A stretch of DNA of 64,000 bases from Pseudoalteromonas phenolica. Its GTDB lineage: Bacteria; Pseudomonadota; Gammaproteobacteria; Enterobacterales; Alteromonadaceae. Below, in pieces: positions 47,322 through 57,616 of this stretch; the first letter of the stretch is position 1, and each line of letters opens with the position of its first letter. The stretch covers positions 96,725 to 160,724 of the forward strand of contig NZ_PPSW01000005.1 in assembly GCF_005876835.1 (NCBI RefSeq). The letters run 5' to 3'. A model generated the notes under the pieces. That model was given only the letters and a program-made list of their open reading frames with translations. It was not told the origin of the DNA and ran no database searches. A program made the position numbers and the translations under genes.

Positions 47322-49319
47322 TTATAGACCTTTAATTGAGTATTTGACTTGAAAGCTGCGTCCTTGAGCGGGGCGGTTTGCTAAGTCTAGATAGTCGTTA
47401 TTGAAAATATTATTCACTTGAAGTGACAACGTTTGTTGGCTGTTCTGCCAAGTCACACTGAAATCGCTGATTTCTCTATCACTTGGTGTGCCATTGCCTT
47501 TGGCTTGCGTATTAGTAAAGCGATTTGTTCTGTTGAAAAACAACTCTTTATCGATATGGGTATCGAGTGATAGCCGCCAAGCTTCGTTCAGCTGATAATC
47601 CAAACTGATGTTATATTGCTGATGATAAATACCTGGTAGCTTTTTATCGTCAAAGGCAACAAACTCGGAGTGGGTTTGGCTATCTATTATGTTGGCCTGT
47701 AGCTGTGTGCTCAATGCTGAATTAAAACGGTAATCTATTTGTAGTTCTAGGCCATTTAAAGTGGCATCACTGACGTTGGTATAACTGCCTGTACCCGTTG
47801 AATTAAAAATCGCAACAATAGCATTTTCTTGCTTTGTTCTATACAAACTGCTGGTGATATTAAGTGCATTTTTATTGTAACTTGAGGCCAACATAAGGGT
47901 GTTGGAGTGCTCAGGTACTAGGTTTGCATTGCCTTTAAACGCGCCTCTATCACCATATAACTCAAACAACGTGGGAGTGCGAATACCCTTAGAAAAGGCA
48001 AATTCAAGTTCAATGTTATTAAAATGGGAGGTTGTGCCGAGTTCATAGCTTGAATAACTGTCATCTTGTTTGAGTTGATCGACTTGCTCAGCACTCACAT
48101 TTCGTTTTTGATTGCTCGAGCGAGACTTTTGTTTGTTAGCAAGTAAGTAGCTTTGCAAAGGTAAATCTTCACTTTGCCATTCGACTCTTGTTCCGAAGTG
48201 TAAGTCTGTTTGTTGCGCTTCTACATCACAGCCACTGAAACCATTGCATATATTGATTTGATCATTTAAAAATTGTTCTGAAGTAAATTGCTGTTTTGCA
48301 AGGTTGCTATAAGGCAGTATCGTAATATTGTCGAACACAAAAGTCGGCTTTAAGCTGGCAAAATATTTATCAGTATCGTAAAAATAATCTCGTTTTATTA
48401 CGCTACTTTGTGCGTCAATATAATGCTCTTTTTTGCTATCTATGTAGCTTTCAAATTCGACTTCAGATAAATGCTTTGAGCCACTTTTCCACACATGAAT
48501 GTACCCAGCCCGCCAGTTCTTAGTTTCTAGATTTGAAAGGTTTTCTGGTGAATTATTTTGATAATTAGCGATGGCTTTATTCTGTTTTGTATACTGTGCA
48601 TTGAGGCGAATGTTATGCGCATCTAATGAGATTTGATCATTTATGTACAAAGCCGTTTTATCATAATCGTTATTACGCAAAGGTTGCTCAGCACTGATGG
48701 CAGAGTTATCGAATGTTTGCGGTACCAAGTAGTCATAGTCATTTTTAACTTTTAAAAACTGACCGCCGAGTGAAAGAGCGTGATTATCTAGTTTAACATT
48801 ATGATTTAGGTTTACTTCTTTGAACCCAAATGATCCCGCAGCCAGACTCAAACGAGTTTGTGAAGCTGATGGATTGTACGTGTTTACCCTGATCACACCA
48901 CCAATTGGCGTCATTCCCGTGCCAATCGCCTGACTCTTACTGACTTCAATACTTTGAATTTGTTCTACTGGGATCTGATTTAGATCGAAACCGCCAAATT
49001 GATTGTCGTTTATTAATTGACCATCGATATACAGCTGAACTTGTTTACTGCTTGAGCCTCGAATAGAGACATTGACTGGATTACCAATTCCACTAATTTG
49101 CGTAATTTGCACTCCATTGATAGTGCTTAAAACGTCAGATAGGCTTTGTGCGCTGGCAAGAAATTCGCTGCGCTGGATTAATTGATAGTTTGCTGTGGTC
49201 GTGCGTTGCTGCTCTATTTCGATGATTTCAATCTCGTTTTGCGTATTTTGTGCATTGGCAAACTGCGCGCTAGGCAAAAGGCAACAAATAATAATAAAAC
49301 GAGAAATTAGCAACTGCAT
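47322..49319 (-). CDS. btuB: TonB-dependent vitamin B12 receptor (BtuB-like)
   Basis: 665 residues from the ATG at 49319, five bases after GAGG; a GTG two codons upstream is less likely. Signal peptide ends about QFANA. A TonB-box-like segment (NEIEIIEIE) is followed by the plug (SLSDVLSTINGVQI, SIRGSSSKQVQLYIDGQLIND, QIPVEQIQSIEVSKS) and a 22-strand barrel. The cobalamin riboswitch upstream gives the substrate: cobalamin or another corrinoid. The final residues (VKYSIKGL) lack the usual terminal Phe/Trp. The first gene of a two-gene operon with the lipoprotein. Confidence 0.9.
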   Translation of the reverse strand: MQLLISRFIIICCLLPSAQFANAQNTQNEIEIIEIEQQRTTTANYQLIQRSEFLASAQSLSDVLSTINGVQITQISGIGNPVNVSIRGSSSKQVQLYIDGQLINDNQFGGFDLNQIPVEQIQSIEVSKSQAIGTGMTPIGGVIRVNTYNPSASQTRLSLAAGSFGFKEVNLNHNVKLDNHALSLGGQFLKVKNDYDYLVPQTFDNSAISAEQPLRNNDYDKTALYINDQISLDAHNIRLNAQYTKQNKAIANYQNNSPENLSNLETKNWRAGYIHVWKSGSKHLSEVEFESYIDSKKEHYIDAQSSVIKRDYFYDTDKYFASLKPTFVFDNITILPYSNLAKQQFTSEQFLNDQINICNGFSGCDVEAQQTDLHFGTRVEWQSEDLPLQSYLLANKQKSRSSNQKRNVSAEQVDQLKQDDSYSSYELGTTSHFNNIELEFAFSKGIRTPTLFELYGDRGAFKGNANLVPEHSNTLMLASSYNKNALNITSSLYRTKQENAIVAIFNSTGTGSYTNVSDATLNGLELQIDYRFNSALSTQLQANIIDSQTHSEFVAFDDKKLPGIYHQQYNISLDYQLNEAWRLSLDTHIDKELFFNRTNRFTNTQAKGNGTPSDREISDFSVTWQNSQQTLSLQVNNIFNNDYLDLANRPAQGRSFQVKYSIKGL

Positions 49320-49324
49320 ACGCA

Positions 49325-49337
49325 CCTCAAAATGAGG
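49325..49337 (-). promoter_or_regulatory. Hairpin holding the btuB ribosome binding site
   Basis: In the mRNA, CCTCA pairs with TGAGG, whose GAGG is the Shine-Dalgarno. This could be the switch's expression platform, giving translational control. Confidence 0.6.
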
Positions 49338-49419
49338 ACGATAAGATACGTCACCAAAGCGAAATTACGTTGGCGAATACCTTATATCGCCCACCGCAAT
49401 ATAATCTTATGGTTGATAG

Positions 49420-49600
49420 TTAGGCCGGTCTCCGGGCTTATACAATGATTGCAATTACCGTTGCGGGGGCAGCGTTAGATTACTTAACCTAATAACAAGA
49501 TTCAAAATAGATGGCCCTACTATGAGGGTTGCTTTAAGTTTTAGGGTACGTCACTAACTTCCCGATTATCTCAAATCGATACTATGATCTGAGCACCTAG
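49420..49600 (-). ncRNA. Cobalamin riboswitch (AdoCbl type)
   Basis: Read on the minus strand, the conserved elements come in order: AGGTGCTC, AATCGGGAAGTTAGTG, the highly conserved GCTGCCCCCGCAACGGTAA, and AGCCCGGAGACCGGCCT (the B12 box). The distance to the receptor start is about 100 nt. B12 binding should lower expression of btuB and the lipoprotein. Confidence 0.93.
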
Positions 49601-49685
49601 CTATTTAGACGGCTAGTCTGATGGCTTTATACCAAAAAGTCAAAGAAAGAAATGCTGAACAGAGGAGTAGGTTGGTGTTTAGGAG

Positions 49686-49714
49686 ATGTGCTTCGTAAGT
49701 ATTACGAAGCACAT
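49686..49714. terminator. Perfect 13-bp hairpin between the riboswitch and ridA
   Basis: ATGTGCTTCGTAA and TTACGAAGCACAT with a 3-nt loop. It lies about 20 bp past the ridA stop. No T-run follows, so its role as terminator of the spoT-ridA transcript is probable rather than sure. Confidence 0.55.
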
Positions 49715-49736
49715 AAAAGAAATGCTTGATGTGAGA

Positions 49737-50129
49737 TTAATTTGTTGAAGGCAATTCCATGATGCCGTCAATTTCGATTTGCACACCTTTAGGTAATTCT
49801 CTTACACCGATAGCTGCACGTGCAGGGTATGGCGTTGAGAAGTGTTGGCTCATGATCTCATTTACGGTTGCGAAGTTGCTTAAATCAGTCAGGAAGATAT
49901 TTACCTTAACCATATCTTGTAAGCGGCCACCCGCAGCTTCACATACTGCCGTTAGGTTTTTAAACACCTGTTGCGTTTGCTCTGCAAAGTCTTCAGAGAT
50001 CACTTCCATCGTTTCTGGCACTAATGGGATCTGGCCTGATAGATAAACAGCAGTACCTACTTTAACCGCTTGGCTGTATGTGCCGATCGCTGCAGGTGCA
50101 TTGTCTGTTGAAATAATTGCTTTGTTCAT
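49737..50129 (-). CDS. ridA: RidA family enamine/imine deaminase
   Basis: 130 residues from the ATG at 50129 (AGGA before it). [38 protein letters not shown] and [25 protein letters not shown] match RidA, including the Arg that binds the substrate carboxylate. It hydrolyses reactive 2-aminoacrylate from PLP enzymes. It begins 7 bp after spoT, a common order in gammaproteobacteria. Confidence 0.95.
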   Translation of the reverse strand: MNKAIISTDNAPAAIGTYSQAVKVGTAVYLSGQIPLVPETMEVISEDFAEQTQQVFKNLTAVCEAAGGRLQDMVKVNIFLTDLSNFATVNEIMSQHFSTPYPARAAIGVRELPKGVQIEIDGIMELPSTN

Positions 50130-50136
50130 AATAATC

Positions 50137-52257
50137 CTACTTTTTACGGTATACACGTTGAACGTCAGGCATCACCCTGATCTTACGCATCACATCCGCG
50201 ACGTGAACACGGTCTTTAACCGTGATACCTAAATCAATGATATATAAGTTACTTTCTTTTTCGTCAGTGGCAATTTCGACAATATTAGCGTTAGTACTTG
50301 CCACCACACTGGTTAATTTTGCAAGCGTACCTTGGTGGTTGATGATTTCAACTCTAAGACCTGCAATATATTCTTTTTCTGGGTTGTCATCCCATTTTAC
50401 GACGAAATATTTCGAACGCTCGCTTTCCCAACCTTTAATGTTTTTACACTCTTGGCGGTGAACGTTTAAGCCCTTACCTTGGCTCACATAAGCAGTGATG
50501 GCATCACCTGGTACTGGGCGGCAGCATTTCATGTAGTTAACTAGCATGCCTTCAGTACCAATGATCGCAGCTTTTGCCTTTTTAGCTAAATGTTCAATAC
50601 TGCCATCATCTTCGTCAAGATCATCATTTTGCAATAAGCGCTTAGCAATCAGCACACTCATAATATTGCCACAACCAATCTCAACCAGTAGTTCGAGCAT
50701 GGTTGAAAGCTTGTGCTCTGCTAGTACACGGTCAATTTGTTCTTGCGAGATATCACTTAATTGATACTCCCCAAGAGCAGAATCGAGTAAGCGACGGCCT
50801 AATTCAAGTGCTTCTTCTTCTCGCTGGCTCTTAAGGTAGTTACGAACTCCTAAGCGCGCTTTACCTGTGACAATGAAGTTTAACCAAGTGGCATTCGGGT
50901 GAGCACCAGAGCTGGTAATCACTTCTACAGTTTGACCGGTGTCGAGTGCTTTACTGAGCGGATAAGGTTTACGATTTACACGCGCGCCTACACATGTGTT
51001 ACCCACATCGGTATGCACCGCATAAGCGAAGTCGACGGCTGTGGCACCCATAGGGAGTTCTACAATACGGCCATCAGGCGTGAAGACATAAATCTCTTCT
51101 GGGAATAGTTCAGTTTTAACGTTTTCAACGAACTCAAACGATGAACCAGCACTTTGTTGTAATTCAAGTAGACTCTGCATCCACTGACGAGCGCGTTGCT
51201 GTGCAGTATGACCCGCACTGTCACCGGACTTTTTATACATCCAGTGAGCAGCAACCCCTTTATCAGCCATTTGATCCATATCGTGGGTGCGAATTTGGAT
51301 TTCAACTGGAATACCATGTGGGCCAACTAGTGATGTATGCAGTGACTGGTAACCATTGGTTTTTGGTACGGCAATGTAATCTTTGAAACGTGTTTCGATT
51401 GGCTTATATAAGTTATGTGCTACACCCAGTACACGGTAACAAGTATCTAGATTATCAACAGCTATACGGAAAGCATAAATGTCCATGACTTCGTTGAACA
51501 TCAATTCTTTATTGAGCATTTTTTTGTAAATGCTGTATAGGTGCTTTTCACGGCCGCTGACATTCGCTTCAATACCAGCTTCTTCAAGACGAGATTTGAT
51601 CTCATTTTGAATATTGCTGATGACTTCTTTACGATTACCACGAGCTTTTGCGACTTCTGATTTTAGAGCGCGATGACGCATCGGGTAAAGCGCTTGAAAA
51701 CCTAGGTCTTCTAATTCATTTTTAATGTCATGAATACCAAGACGATTAGCAATAGGCGCAAAGATTTCTAATGTTTCACGGGCGATACGGCGGCGTTTGT
51801 CTGGGCGAAGTGCGCCAAGCGTACGCATGTTGTGGGTTCTGTCGGCAAGCTTAATCAGTATAACGCGGATATCTTGCGTCATCGCCATGATCATTTTACG
51901 ATAGTTTTCAGCTTGGAATTCTTTTTTATCTTTAAAGCTGAGTTTATCTAACTTACTTACACCCTCGACAAGCTCCGCGACAGTATTGCCAAAAATCTCG
52001 GCAAGATCTTGCTTGCTAAAATCAGTGTCTTCAATCACGTCATGCATGAGTGCCGCCATGAGAGTTTCATGGTCTAAACGCATGCTGGCAAGAATTTGTG
52101 TCACTTCAACTGGGTGAGTGATATATGGCTCGCCACTAGAGCGAGTTTGCCCTTCATGGGCTTCACGCGCCACCACGTAGGCTTTTTGAACCAGTTCTAC
52201 GTCAGCGGGGGAAAGGTATTCTGAGATCTTTTGCTTCAGGCCTTCAAAAAGATACAT
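50137..52257 (-). CDS. spoT: Bifunctional (p)ppGpp synthetase/hydrolase
   Basis: 706 residues with the full SpoT layout: HD hydrolase (about 20-190, [13 protein letters not shown] with the HD and ED residues intact), synthetase (about 235-345, [23 protein letters not shown]), TGS (about 390-445), and a C-terminal ACT domain (about 630-706). Alarmone turnover under starvation. GGA-rich sequence before the ATG. Unlike in E. coli, rpoZ is separated from it by 423 bp containing a terminator. Confidence 0.96.
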   Translation of the reverse strand: MYLFEGLKQKISEYLSPADVELVQKAYVVAREAHEGQTRSSGEPYITHPVEVTQILASMRLDHETLMAALMHDVIEDTDFSKQDLAEIFGNTVAELVEGVSKLDKLSFKDKKEFQAENYRKMIMAMTQDIRVILIKLADRTHNMRTLGALRPDKRRRIARETLEIFAPIANRLGIHDIKNELEDLGFQALYPMRHRALKSEVAKARGNRKEVISNIQNEIKSRLEEAGIEANVSGREKHLYSIYKKMLNKELMFNEVMDIYAFRIAVDNLDTCYRVLGVAHNLYKPIETRFKDYIAVPKTNGYQSLHTSLVGPHGIPVEIQIRTHDMDQMADKGVAAHWMYKKSGDSAGHTAQQRARQWMQSLLELQQSAGSSFEFVENVKTELFPEEIYVFTPDGRIVELPMGATAVDFAYAVHTDVGNTCVGARVNRKPYPLSKALDTGQTVEVITSSGAHPNATWLNFIVTGKARLGVRNYLKSQREEEALELGRRLLDSALGEYQLSDISQEQIDRVLAEHKLSTMLELLVEIGCGNIMSVLIAKRLLQNDDLDEDDGSIEHLAKKAKAAIIGTEGMLVNYMKCCRPVPGDAITAYVSQGKGLNVHRQECKNIKGWESERSKYFVVKWDDNPEKEYIAGLRVEIINHQGTLAKLTSVVASTNANIVEIATDEKESNLYIIDLGITVKDRVHVADVMRKIRVMPDVQRVYRKK

Positions 52258-52680
52258 TCACACTCCAATGTTCCAGTGAAGTAATATTATGCTATGAATA
52301 TACGATGAATTATCAGAGAAACCAATGGCTAGCTGTGACTTTTATGTCTACGGAGAGTAATTAACCTGAACTATGGGTAATAAATCTATCTCCAGAGGCT
52401 ACTTTCAACGCTAACAGCGTTGAATTCACTTGCAATAGGCTCGCTATTGACGCGCAAATTCGCCTTGCCTACATGGATGTAGGTACCTTGGCGATAGCAG
52501 GACGCGTGAGCGGTGTTACCCTTAAAAGTCTCCGTCTGCAGATTAAATGATATTTATTAGTGCAATATCAATATGCTAGTAAATCTCTTAACCAAAGTTC
52601 AGGCTAATATTTTGTTATTGAGGCTTAAAAACAACAAAGCCAGCGTTAAAGCTGGCTTTGAATATGAAGTGCAGGGGGTT
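52258..52680. repeat. 423-bp gap with several small hairpins between spoT and rpoZ
   Basis: Between about 52340 and 52540 lie CAACGCtaacaGCGTTG, CAATAGgctcgCTATTG and CTACATggATGTAG; near the ends ACGGAGA (about 52351) and TCTCCGT (about 52531) are inverted to each other. This pattern looks like a small non-coding repeat element (REP/BIME- or MITE-like), but no second copy is visible in the window. The rpoZ terminator is at its right end. Confidence 0.45.
52625..52660 (-). terminator. Terminator of rpoZ
   Basis: AAAGCCAGC-tttaac-GCTGGCTTT read on the minus strand and followed by TTGTTGTTTTTAA, 20 bp after the rpoZ stop. Confidence 0.88.
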
Positions 52681-52956
52681 TTAGCTGTTACCGCCAACAA
52701 TTGCAGCAACCGCAGCAAGCTCTGCAGCTTCTTGGTTTTGTTGCTCTTCACGATCAATCATATCAAGAGACGAGTTGTTCACAAGTCCTTGTTCGATCTC
52801 ACGTAGAGCGACTACAGTTGGCTTATCGTTTTCAGCATCAACCATAGGATCTTTACCACCTACAGAGATCTGACGAGCGCGACGCGCCGCTACTAGGATT
52901 AAGTCAAAACGGTTACCAATTTTATCTACTGCATCTTCTACAGTTACGCGAGCCAT
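52681..52956 (-). CDS. rpoZ: RNA polymerase omega subunit
   Basis: 91 residues, [30 protein letters not shown] being the signature N-terminus. It helps assemble the beta-prime subunit and with spoT forms part of the stringent-response context. It follows gmk by 102 bp; the pair is usual. Confidence 0.97.
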   Translation of the reverse strand: MARVTVEDAVDKIGNRFDLILVAARRARQISVGGKDPMVDAENDKPTVVALREIEQGLVNNSSLDMIDREEQQNQEAAELAAVAAIVGGNS

Positions 52957-53058
52957 CGAAGCACTCCAAAGTTATTCATGTCGAATTGTTAAGTTTACTT
53001 GATGCAAACCAATTCTCCAATAGGTGGTTAAAAATTTATCTTGTTTAAATGAGAGAGA

Positions 53059-53682
53059 TTAAGCCAATAACTCAGCAATTAAATTTTGATGACGGTGTTT
53101 TTGTGCATCCAGTTCAAGGCGAGCAGCCATAACAATATGCTCAAGTTGCATTAGAGCTGTATCAAAATCATCATTTATTAATACATAATCGAACTCATCA
53201 TAGTGTGAGCTTTCTGATTTTGCTTCCGCCATGCGCCCTGCAATCACTTCTTGAGAATCTTGTCCTCGGTTATTTAAGCGATTTTCAAGCTCGGCTTGCG
53301 ACGGCGGTAAAATAAAGACTGTTTTTACTGATGGCATTAATTCACGAACTTGACGCGCACCTTGCCAATCAATATCTAAAAACACATCAATGCCTTGCTC
53401 AAGTTGAGACTCTATAGCTGCTTTTGAAGTGCCATAGTAGTTTTCGAAAACTTGCGCCCATTCAAAAAAGTCACCCTGATCAATCAAGGCTTTGAATTCA
53501 TCTACACTGACAAAGTGGTAGTGTTCACCATTGTTTTCACCTGGGCGAGGGCCGCGAGTAGTGTGAGAAACTGACACTTTAATATCAGCATGTTTTTCTA
53601 ACAGTGCTTTGATCAGGCTTGATTTGCCAGCACCAGAAGGCGCTGAAAGAATAAATAAATTACCGCGAGTTTGTGATGTCAT
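53059..53682 (-). CDS. gmk: Guanylate kinase
   Basis: GMP to GDP phosphorylation. 207 residues; P-loop [31 protein letters not shown] and [12 protein letters not shown] are typical. Upstream of rpoZ on the same strand. Divergent from the EAL-CBS-GGDEF gene, about 150 bp away. Confidence 0.97.
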   Translation of the reverse strand: MTSQTRGNLFILSAPSGAGKSSLIKALLEKHADIKVSVSHTTRGPRPGENNGEHYHFVSVDEFKALIDQGDFFEWAQVFENYYGTSKAAIESQLEQGIDVFLDIDWQGARQVRELMPSVKTVFILPPSQAELENRLNNRGQDSQEVIAGRMAEAKSESSHYDEFDYVLINDDFDTALMQLEHIVMAARLELDAQKHRHQNLIAELLA

Positions 53683-53835
53683 AATTAAATCTGTGGCTTG
53701 AAACGTGATTTGGTTTCTAAAAGCATATTTTAAACCCTGAAAGTTTAATTGGCTAGAACAGATTTCGAGCGCAATAAAATTGTCATACAGTGGTTGTAAA
53801 CTGATCAGATACTGTTTCTGTTTTGGTGATCTGCA

Positions 53836-55623
53836 GTGGAGAATGGTCGCATAGAGGCGTTTAAAATTGACGCGCAGAGTTTACAAACAATTTTAGACGA
53901 ACGCTTGGTTGAGCCCTTATTTCAACCAATTTGCGATGTTGCGCGGCAAACTATTTTGGGCTTTGAAGCATTGAGTCGTGGCCCGAAAGGTACTGAGTTA
54001 GAATCACCAAATACCTTATTTGCAGCAGCACAGCGCTTTAATAAGCTCTCTGAATTAGAACTGTTATGCCGTGAAAAAGCGATTGAGCGTTTTGCTGAAT
54101 TGAACCTATCAGGCAAGTTATTTCTAAATGTTAGTCCGAATACCTTGCTAGACCCAAACCACCCTAGAGGTGAAACTTTGCAACTTATTCAGCAATATGG
54201 CCTACAGGCCAACCAAGTTGTCATTGAAGTGACTGAGCAAGATAAAGTCGATGACGGCTTTTTGTTGCTTAAAACCATCGGCCATTATCGAAAATTAGGC
54301 TTTAATATTGCCATTGATGATTTAGGGGCGGGTTATTCAGGGTTAAAACAGTGGTCAGAGTTACAGCCTGATTTTGTAAAGATCGATCGCTACTTTATTG
54401 ATCATTGCGATCAAAGTTTGGTTAAACGTGAGTTTTTAAAGTCAATTATTGAACTTGCCAAAGCAACGCGTACAGCTGTCATAGCTGAGGGTATTGAACG
54501 CGCTGAAGAATTAGCTTTAATAACGCAGTTGGGAATTACCAATGCGCAAGGTTTTTTAATAGCACGACCCGCACATGTTCCATTGAATGCCTATCCAAAT
54601 ACCCTAAAAGAGTCGAGCCAAGCACAAGGAAATGTGATGCATCGAGGTTTAGTTAAAGCAATTGGCGAATTAACGCATGTCACCCCAGCGGTATTAAATG
54701 GTGTATTGTGCCAAGACGTACATCGTGTGTTTGAAAAAGATAAGCAGTTGATGAGTCTCGCTGTCGTTGATGAGCAGCAAATGCCTATGGGCTTGCTTCA
54801 CCGTGATCAATTAACAGAAGTTTTTGCAGCACCTTATGGTCATGCTTTATATGCTAAAAAGCCTTTGGCTTCTCTCATGGACAAACAGCCCTTAATTGTT
54901 GATGAGCAAACTCAACTAGATGAAGTGAGTCAGTTAATTACGGAGCAAGACTTTGATATTCGTCGCCACATTGTGGTAACGCAAGGTGGGAAGTATTTAG
55001 GTTTGGTACCACTTAGAGCGATTTTAAAACACATTACCGAAGAAAAAATTCGTAATGCACAGCATGCAAACCCTCTCACTATGTTGCCTGGTAATGTCGC
55101 AATTAACGAAGCCATAGAGCAGAGACTGTTAAATAAACAAGACTTCACTTTGGCGTATATCGATTTAAATCACTTCAAGCAGTTTAATGACTTGTATGGT
55201 TATGCCAGTGGTGATGGAGTGATAAAGCTCCTAGCTGATGTGATAAGTGAGTGTTGTGCAGACTTTTCTGGATTTGTGGGGCATATTGGTGGTGATGACT
55301 TCATGGTGGTGTTTGATGGCGATGATGCTGAACCACTTTGCCGAGACATTATTAATGAGTTTGAGTTGAAATCTAAAAGCTATTTTACCGCTGAGCATGT
55401 CAAAGCTGGGGGTTATTGGGCTACAAACCGAGAAGGACAGCAGCAATTTGTGCCTTTGCTTACACTGTCAATTGGTCTGGTGTCACCGCATGTTGATAGC
55501 TGTCATAACAGTCATCAGGTAGCGGCGCTTGCAACTGATGCCAAGAAGGAAGCCAAACGTTATCGCAACAGCTATTTATTTGTGGCAAATAAGCGTCGAC
55601 CAACAGTGGCGATTGTTTCTTAA
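53836..55623 (+). CDS. EAL-CBS-GGDEF c-di-GMP protein
   Basis: 595 residues, no membrane segment: an EAL domain first (about 20-255: FEALSRGP at 42, [52 protein letters not shown]; all metal and catalytic positions kept), a CBS pair (about 275-400) that may bind an adenosyl ligand, and a C-terminal GGDEF domain (about 420-590). The cyclase signature reads GGDDF at about 485, a conservative change that may or may not be active. GTG start with a weak ribosome binding site. The domain order is the reverse of the GGDEF-EAL gene at 14113. Confidence 0.9.
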   Translation: MENGRIEAFKIDAQSLQTILDERLVEPLFQPICDVARQTILGFEALSRGPKGTELESPNTLFAAAQRFNKLSELELLCREKAIERFAELNLSGKLFLNVSPNTLLDPNHPRGETLQLIQQYGLQANQVVIEVTEQDKVDDGFLLLKTIGHYRKLGFNIAIDDLGAGYSGLKQWSELQPDFVKIDRYFIDHCDQSLVKREFLKSIIELAKATRTAVIAEGIERAEELALITQLGITNAQGFLIARPAHVPLNAYPNTLKESSQAQGNVMHRGLVKAIGELTHVTPAVLNGVLCQDVHRVFEKDKQLMSLAVVDEQQMPMGLLHRDQLTEVFAAPYGHALYAKKPLASLMDKQPLIVDEQTQLDEVSQLITEQDFDIRRHIVVTQGGKYLGLVPLRAILKHITEEKIRNAQHANPLTMLPGNVAINEAIEQRLLNKQDFTLAYIDLNHFKQFNDLYGYASGDGVIKLLADVISECCADFSGFVGHIGGDDFMVVFDGDDAEPLCRDIINEFELKSKSYFTAEHVKAGGYWATNREGQQQFVPLLTLSIGLVSPHVDSCHNSHQVAALATDAKKEAKRYRNSYLFVANKRRPTVAIVS

Positions 55624-55689
55624 TGAGAAATACTTGAGTCATGGCTCTATTTTGGGTAGCTTAGAATAAAATGAGTGGAGGCCCATTAT

Positions 55690-56505
55690 ATGCAGAGACT
55701 CATCAACTTTTTCATTATTATAAGTGTTTGTACTGCTTTTCAGCTTCAAGCTGTGGAAGCTGAGACGATAAAAGTCGCGAAAGAGCCAAGAAAGCTTTAT
55801 GAGCGAGATCATTACCTTTATGAGTTGCTCGATAAAGCGTTAAAAGCTGCAAACGCCACTTACGACTACGAGCATGTCACTGTTCACCCTCATCAACAGC
55901 GTACTTTGATGGCACTCTCGTCAGGAAAAGTTGACTTGCATTGGAGTATGACCAGCCCTGATCGTGAGCAAATCGCAATAGCCATTCCTGTGCCTTTATT
56001 TAAAGGGTACATAGGTAAGCGGGCGATCATGGTGAAAAAAGAACGTCTTGCGCAGTTCGCGGAACTTAAAAGCATTGAACAATTAAAAGCATTTACCGCA
56101 GTACAGGGGCATGACTGGCCAGATACTAAAATATTGGCTTTTCACAACCTGCCGATAAAACCACTCTCTAATTATCAAGCTATGTTTAAATTATTAGCTG
56201 CTGGCAGAGTGGACTACTTTCCTCGTTCTTTCATTGAAGTGAACTCTGAGCTTGAAGAAAACCCGGATAAATTTGTGTTATTGCCGAATGTATATTTGGA
56301 ATATCCCACAGCATTTTATTTCTTCGTAAATAAAGCAAAGCCACAATTGGCAGATGATCTAAAGCGTGGATTGAATAAGTTAAAAAGTAGCGGTGAATTT
56401 GATGTGTTATTTTCGCGTTATTTTGAAAAAGATTTAGCGCGGTTATCTATGTATCAGCCTGATAAGGCTATTAGGTTGAAGAACCCATATTTTAATGCCG
56501 AATAA
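55690..56505 (+). CDS. Periplasmic solute-binding-like protein (SBP family 3 type)
   Basis: 271 residues from the ATG at 55690, which has GGAGG eight bases before it; the frame extends upstream by only five codons. Signal peptide about 1-25 (ending QAVEA). The remainder follows amino-acid-binding protein folds (TIKVAKEPRKLYERDHYLYELLDKALKAA; LSSGKVDLHWSMTSPDRE; LPIKPLSNYQAMFKLLAAGRVDYFPRS). No ABC permease is adjacent. Such orphan proteins are numerous in Alteromonadales and may act as sensors. It lies 66 bp after the EAL-CBS-GGDEF gene and could be co-transcribed. Confidence 0.82.
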   Translation: MQRLINFFIIISVCTAFQLQAVEAETIKVAKEPRKLYERDHYLYELLDKALKAANATYDYEHVTVHPHQQRTLMALSSGKVDLHWSMTSPDREQIAIAIPVPLFKGYIGKRAIMVKKERLAQFAELKSIEQLKAFTAVQGHDWPDTKILAFHNLPIKPLSNYQAMFKLLAAGRVDYFPRSFIEVNSELEENPDKFVLLPNVYLEYPTAFYFFVNKAKPQLADDLKRGLNKLKSSGEFDVLFSRYFEKDLARLSMYQPDKAIRLKNPYFNAE

Positions 56506-56522
56506 ATTACTTTCGACAAAAC

Positions 56523-56548
56523 AAAAAGGAGCCGGTGGCTCCTTTTTT
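56523..56548. terminator. Bidirectional terminator
   Basis: AAAAAGGAGCC-ggt-GGCTCCTTTTTT between convergent solute-binding gene and suhB. Confidence 0.92.
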
Positions 56549-56567
56549 AAACCCAATACACTCGTAA

Positions 56568-57371
56568 TTACTTAAGTAATGACTCAGTTAATGTCGGGCG
56601 AATTTCTTTTACGATCTGTTGGCAAAGCTTAGGTGAACCACACACGATGTTACCGCTCTTCGTGTAGTTAGTACCGCCAGCAAAATCAGTGATCATGCCG
56701 CCAGCTTCTTTGATAAGTAACTCACCTGCTGCTGTATCCCAAGGCTTAAGACCGATTTCGAAGAAACCATCAATACGACCAGCTGCAACATAAGCCATAT
56801 CTAGTGCTGCAGAGCCTGCACGACGAATATCAGCTGTGTGAACAAATAGCGCTTTAAATGCATCAGTGTATGCATCGATGTGGTGCTTTTGTTTGAATGG
56901 GAAACCAGTTGCTAGCACAGTACCTGCGATTTCGTTGTTTTTAGCAACACGAAGACGCGTGCTGTTTAGCTGTGCACCTTGACCACGAGAAGCAGTGAAT
57001 AGCTCACTACGTACAGGATCATAGATAACTGCTTGGTCTAAACGACCTTTTACTTTAAGTGCGATTGAGATGGCATAATGAGGAATGCCTTTGATGAAGT
57101 TTGTTGTGCCATCTAATGGATCGATAATCCACTGATAGTCAGCATCTTTACCCTCGGTAACACCTAGTTCTTCACCCACAATTGAGTGCTCTGGATACGC
57201 TTTTAAAATCGTTTCGCGGATGATAGCTTCCGCTTCTTTATCTACGTTAGTAACAATATCGTTGCTGCCTTTTTGTTGGGCTTCAACACGAGATAAATCT
57301 TCACTTGCACGTAAGATCACTTTAGCTGCATTACGCGCAGCGCGTACCGCAATGTTTAACATTGGATGCAT
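56568..57371 (-). CDS. suhB: Inositol-1-monophosphatase (SuhB)
   Basis: 267 residues; EELG in SIVGEELGVTEG, IDPLDGTTNFIKGIPHYAISI and WDTAAGELLIKEAGG are the metal-site motifs. In E. coli SuhB also joins rRNA antitermination complexes. Divergent from trmJ, as in many gammaproteobacteria, with 245 bp between them. Confidence 0.95.
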   Translation of the reverse strand: MHPMLNIAVRAARNAAKVILRASEDLSRVEAQQKGSNDIVTNVDKEAEAIIRETILKAYPEHSIVGEELGVTEGKDADYQWIIDPLDGTTNFIKGIPHYAISIALKVKGRLDQAVIYDPVRSELFTASRGQGAQLNSTRLRVAKNNEIAGTVLATGFPFKQKHHIDAYTDAFKALFVHTADIRRAGSAALDMAYVAAGRIDGFFEIGLKPWDTAAGELLIKEAGGMITDFAGGTNYTKSGNIVCGSPKLCQQIVKEIRPTLTESLLK

Positions 57372-57548
57372 AGCATTACCTTTGGGTTGTAAAAGAACAG
57401 TATAAATTCGTTGCCTACTGACAATGCAGTAAGCACAGGACGGCGTATTCTAGCGATTTTTGCCTTAAAGTAAACCCAAAAAACAAAATAAAATTGTTGT
57501 TTTTTTGACCGTGTTGAAATTGCTATTAAAAAATATAAACGAAGATTT

Positions 57549-57578
57549 TTGAGTGGCAGAAAAAGGCTGTGGTAAACT
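57549..57578 (+). promoter_or_regulatory. Candidate trmJ promoter
   Basis: TTGAGT and TAAACT separated by 18 bp, about 40 bp before the trmJ start. Confidence 0.4.
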
Positions 57579-57616
57579 TAGCCAATTATCAATTTTCGTC
57601 GTAAAGGCTTAGTGAA

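Noticed and set aside
49686..49714. Part of the cobalamin riboswitch
   Set aside because: It lies outside the conserved core elements and closer to the ridA stop, so it is better read as a transcript-end hairpin.
52340..52540. CRISPR array
   Set aside because: The palindromes are all different and not separated by regular spacers; no cas gene is nearby.
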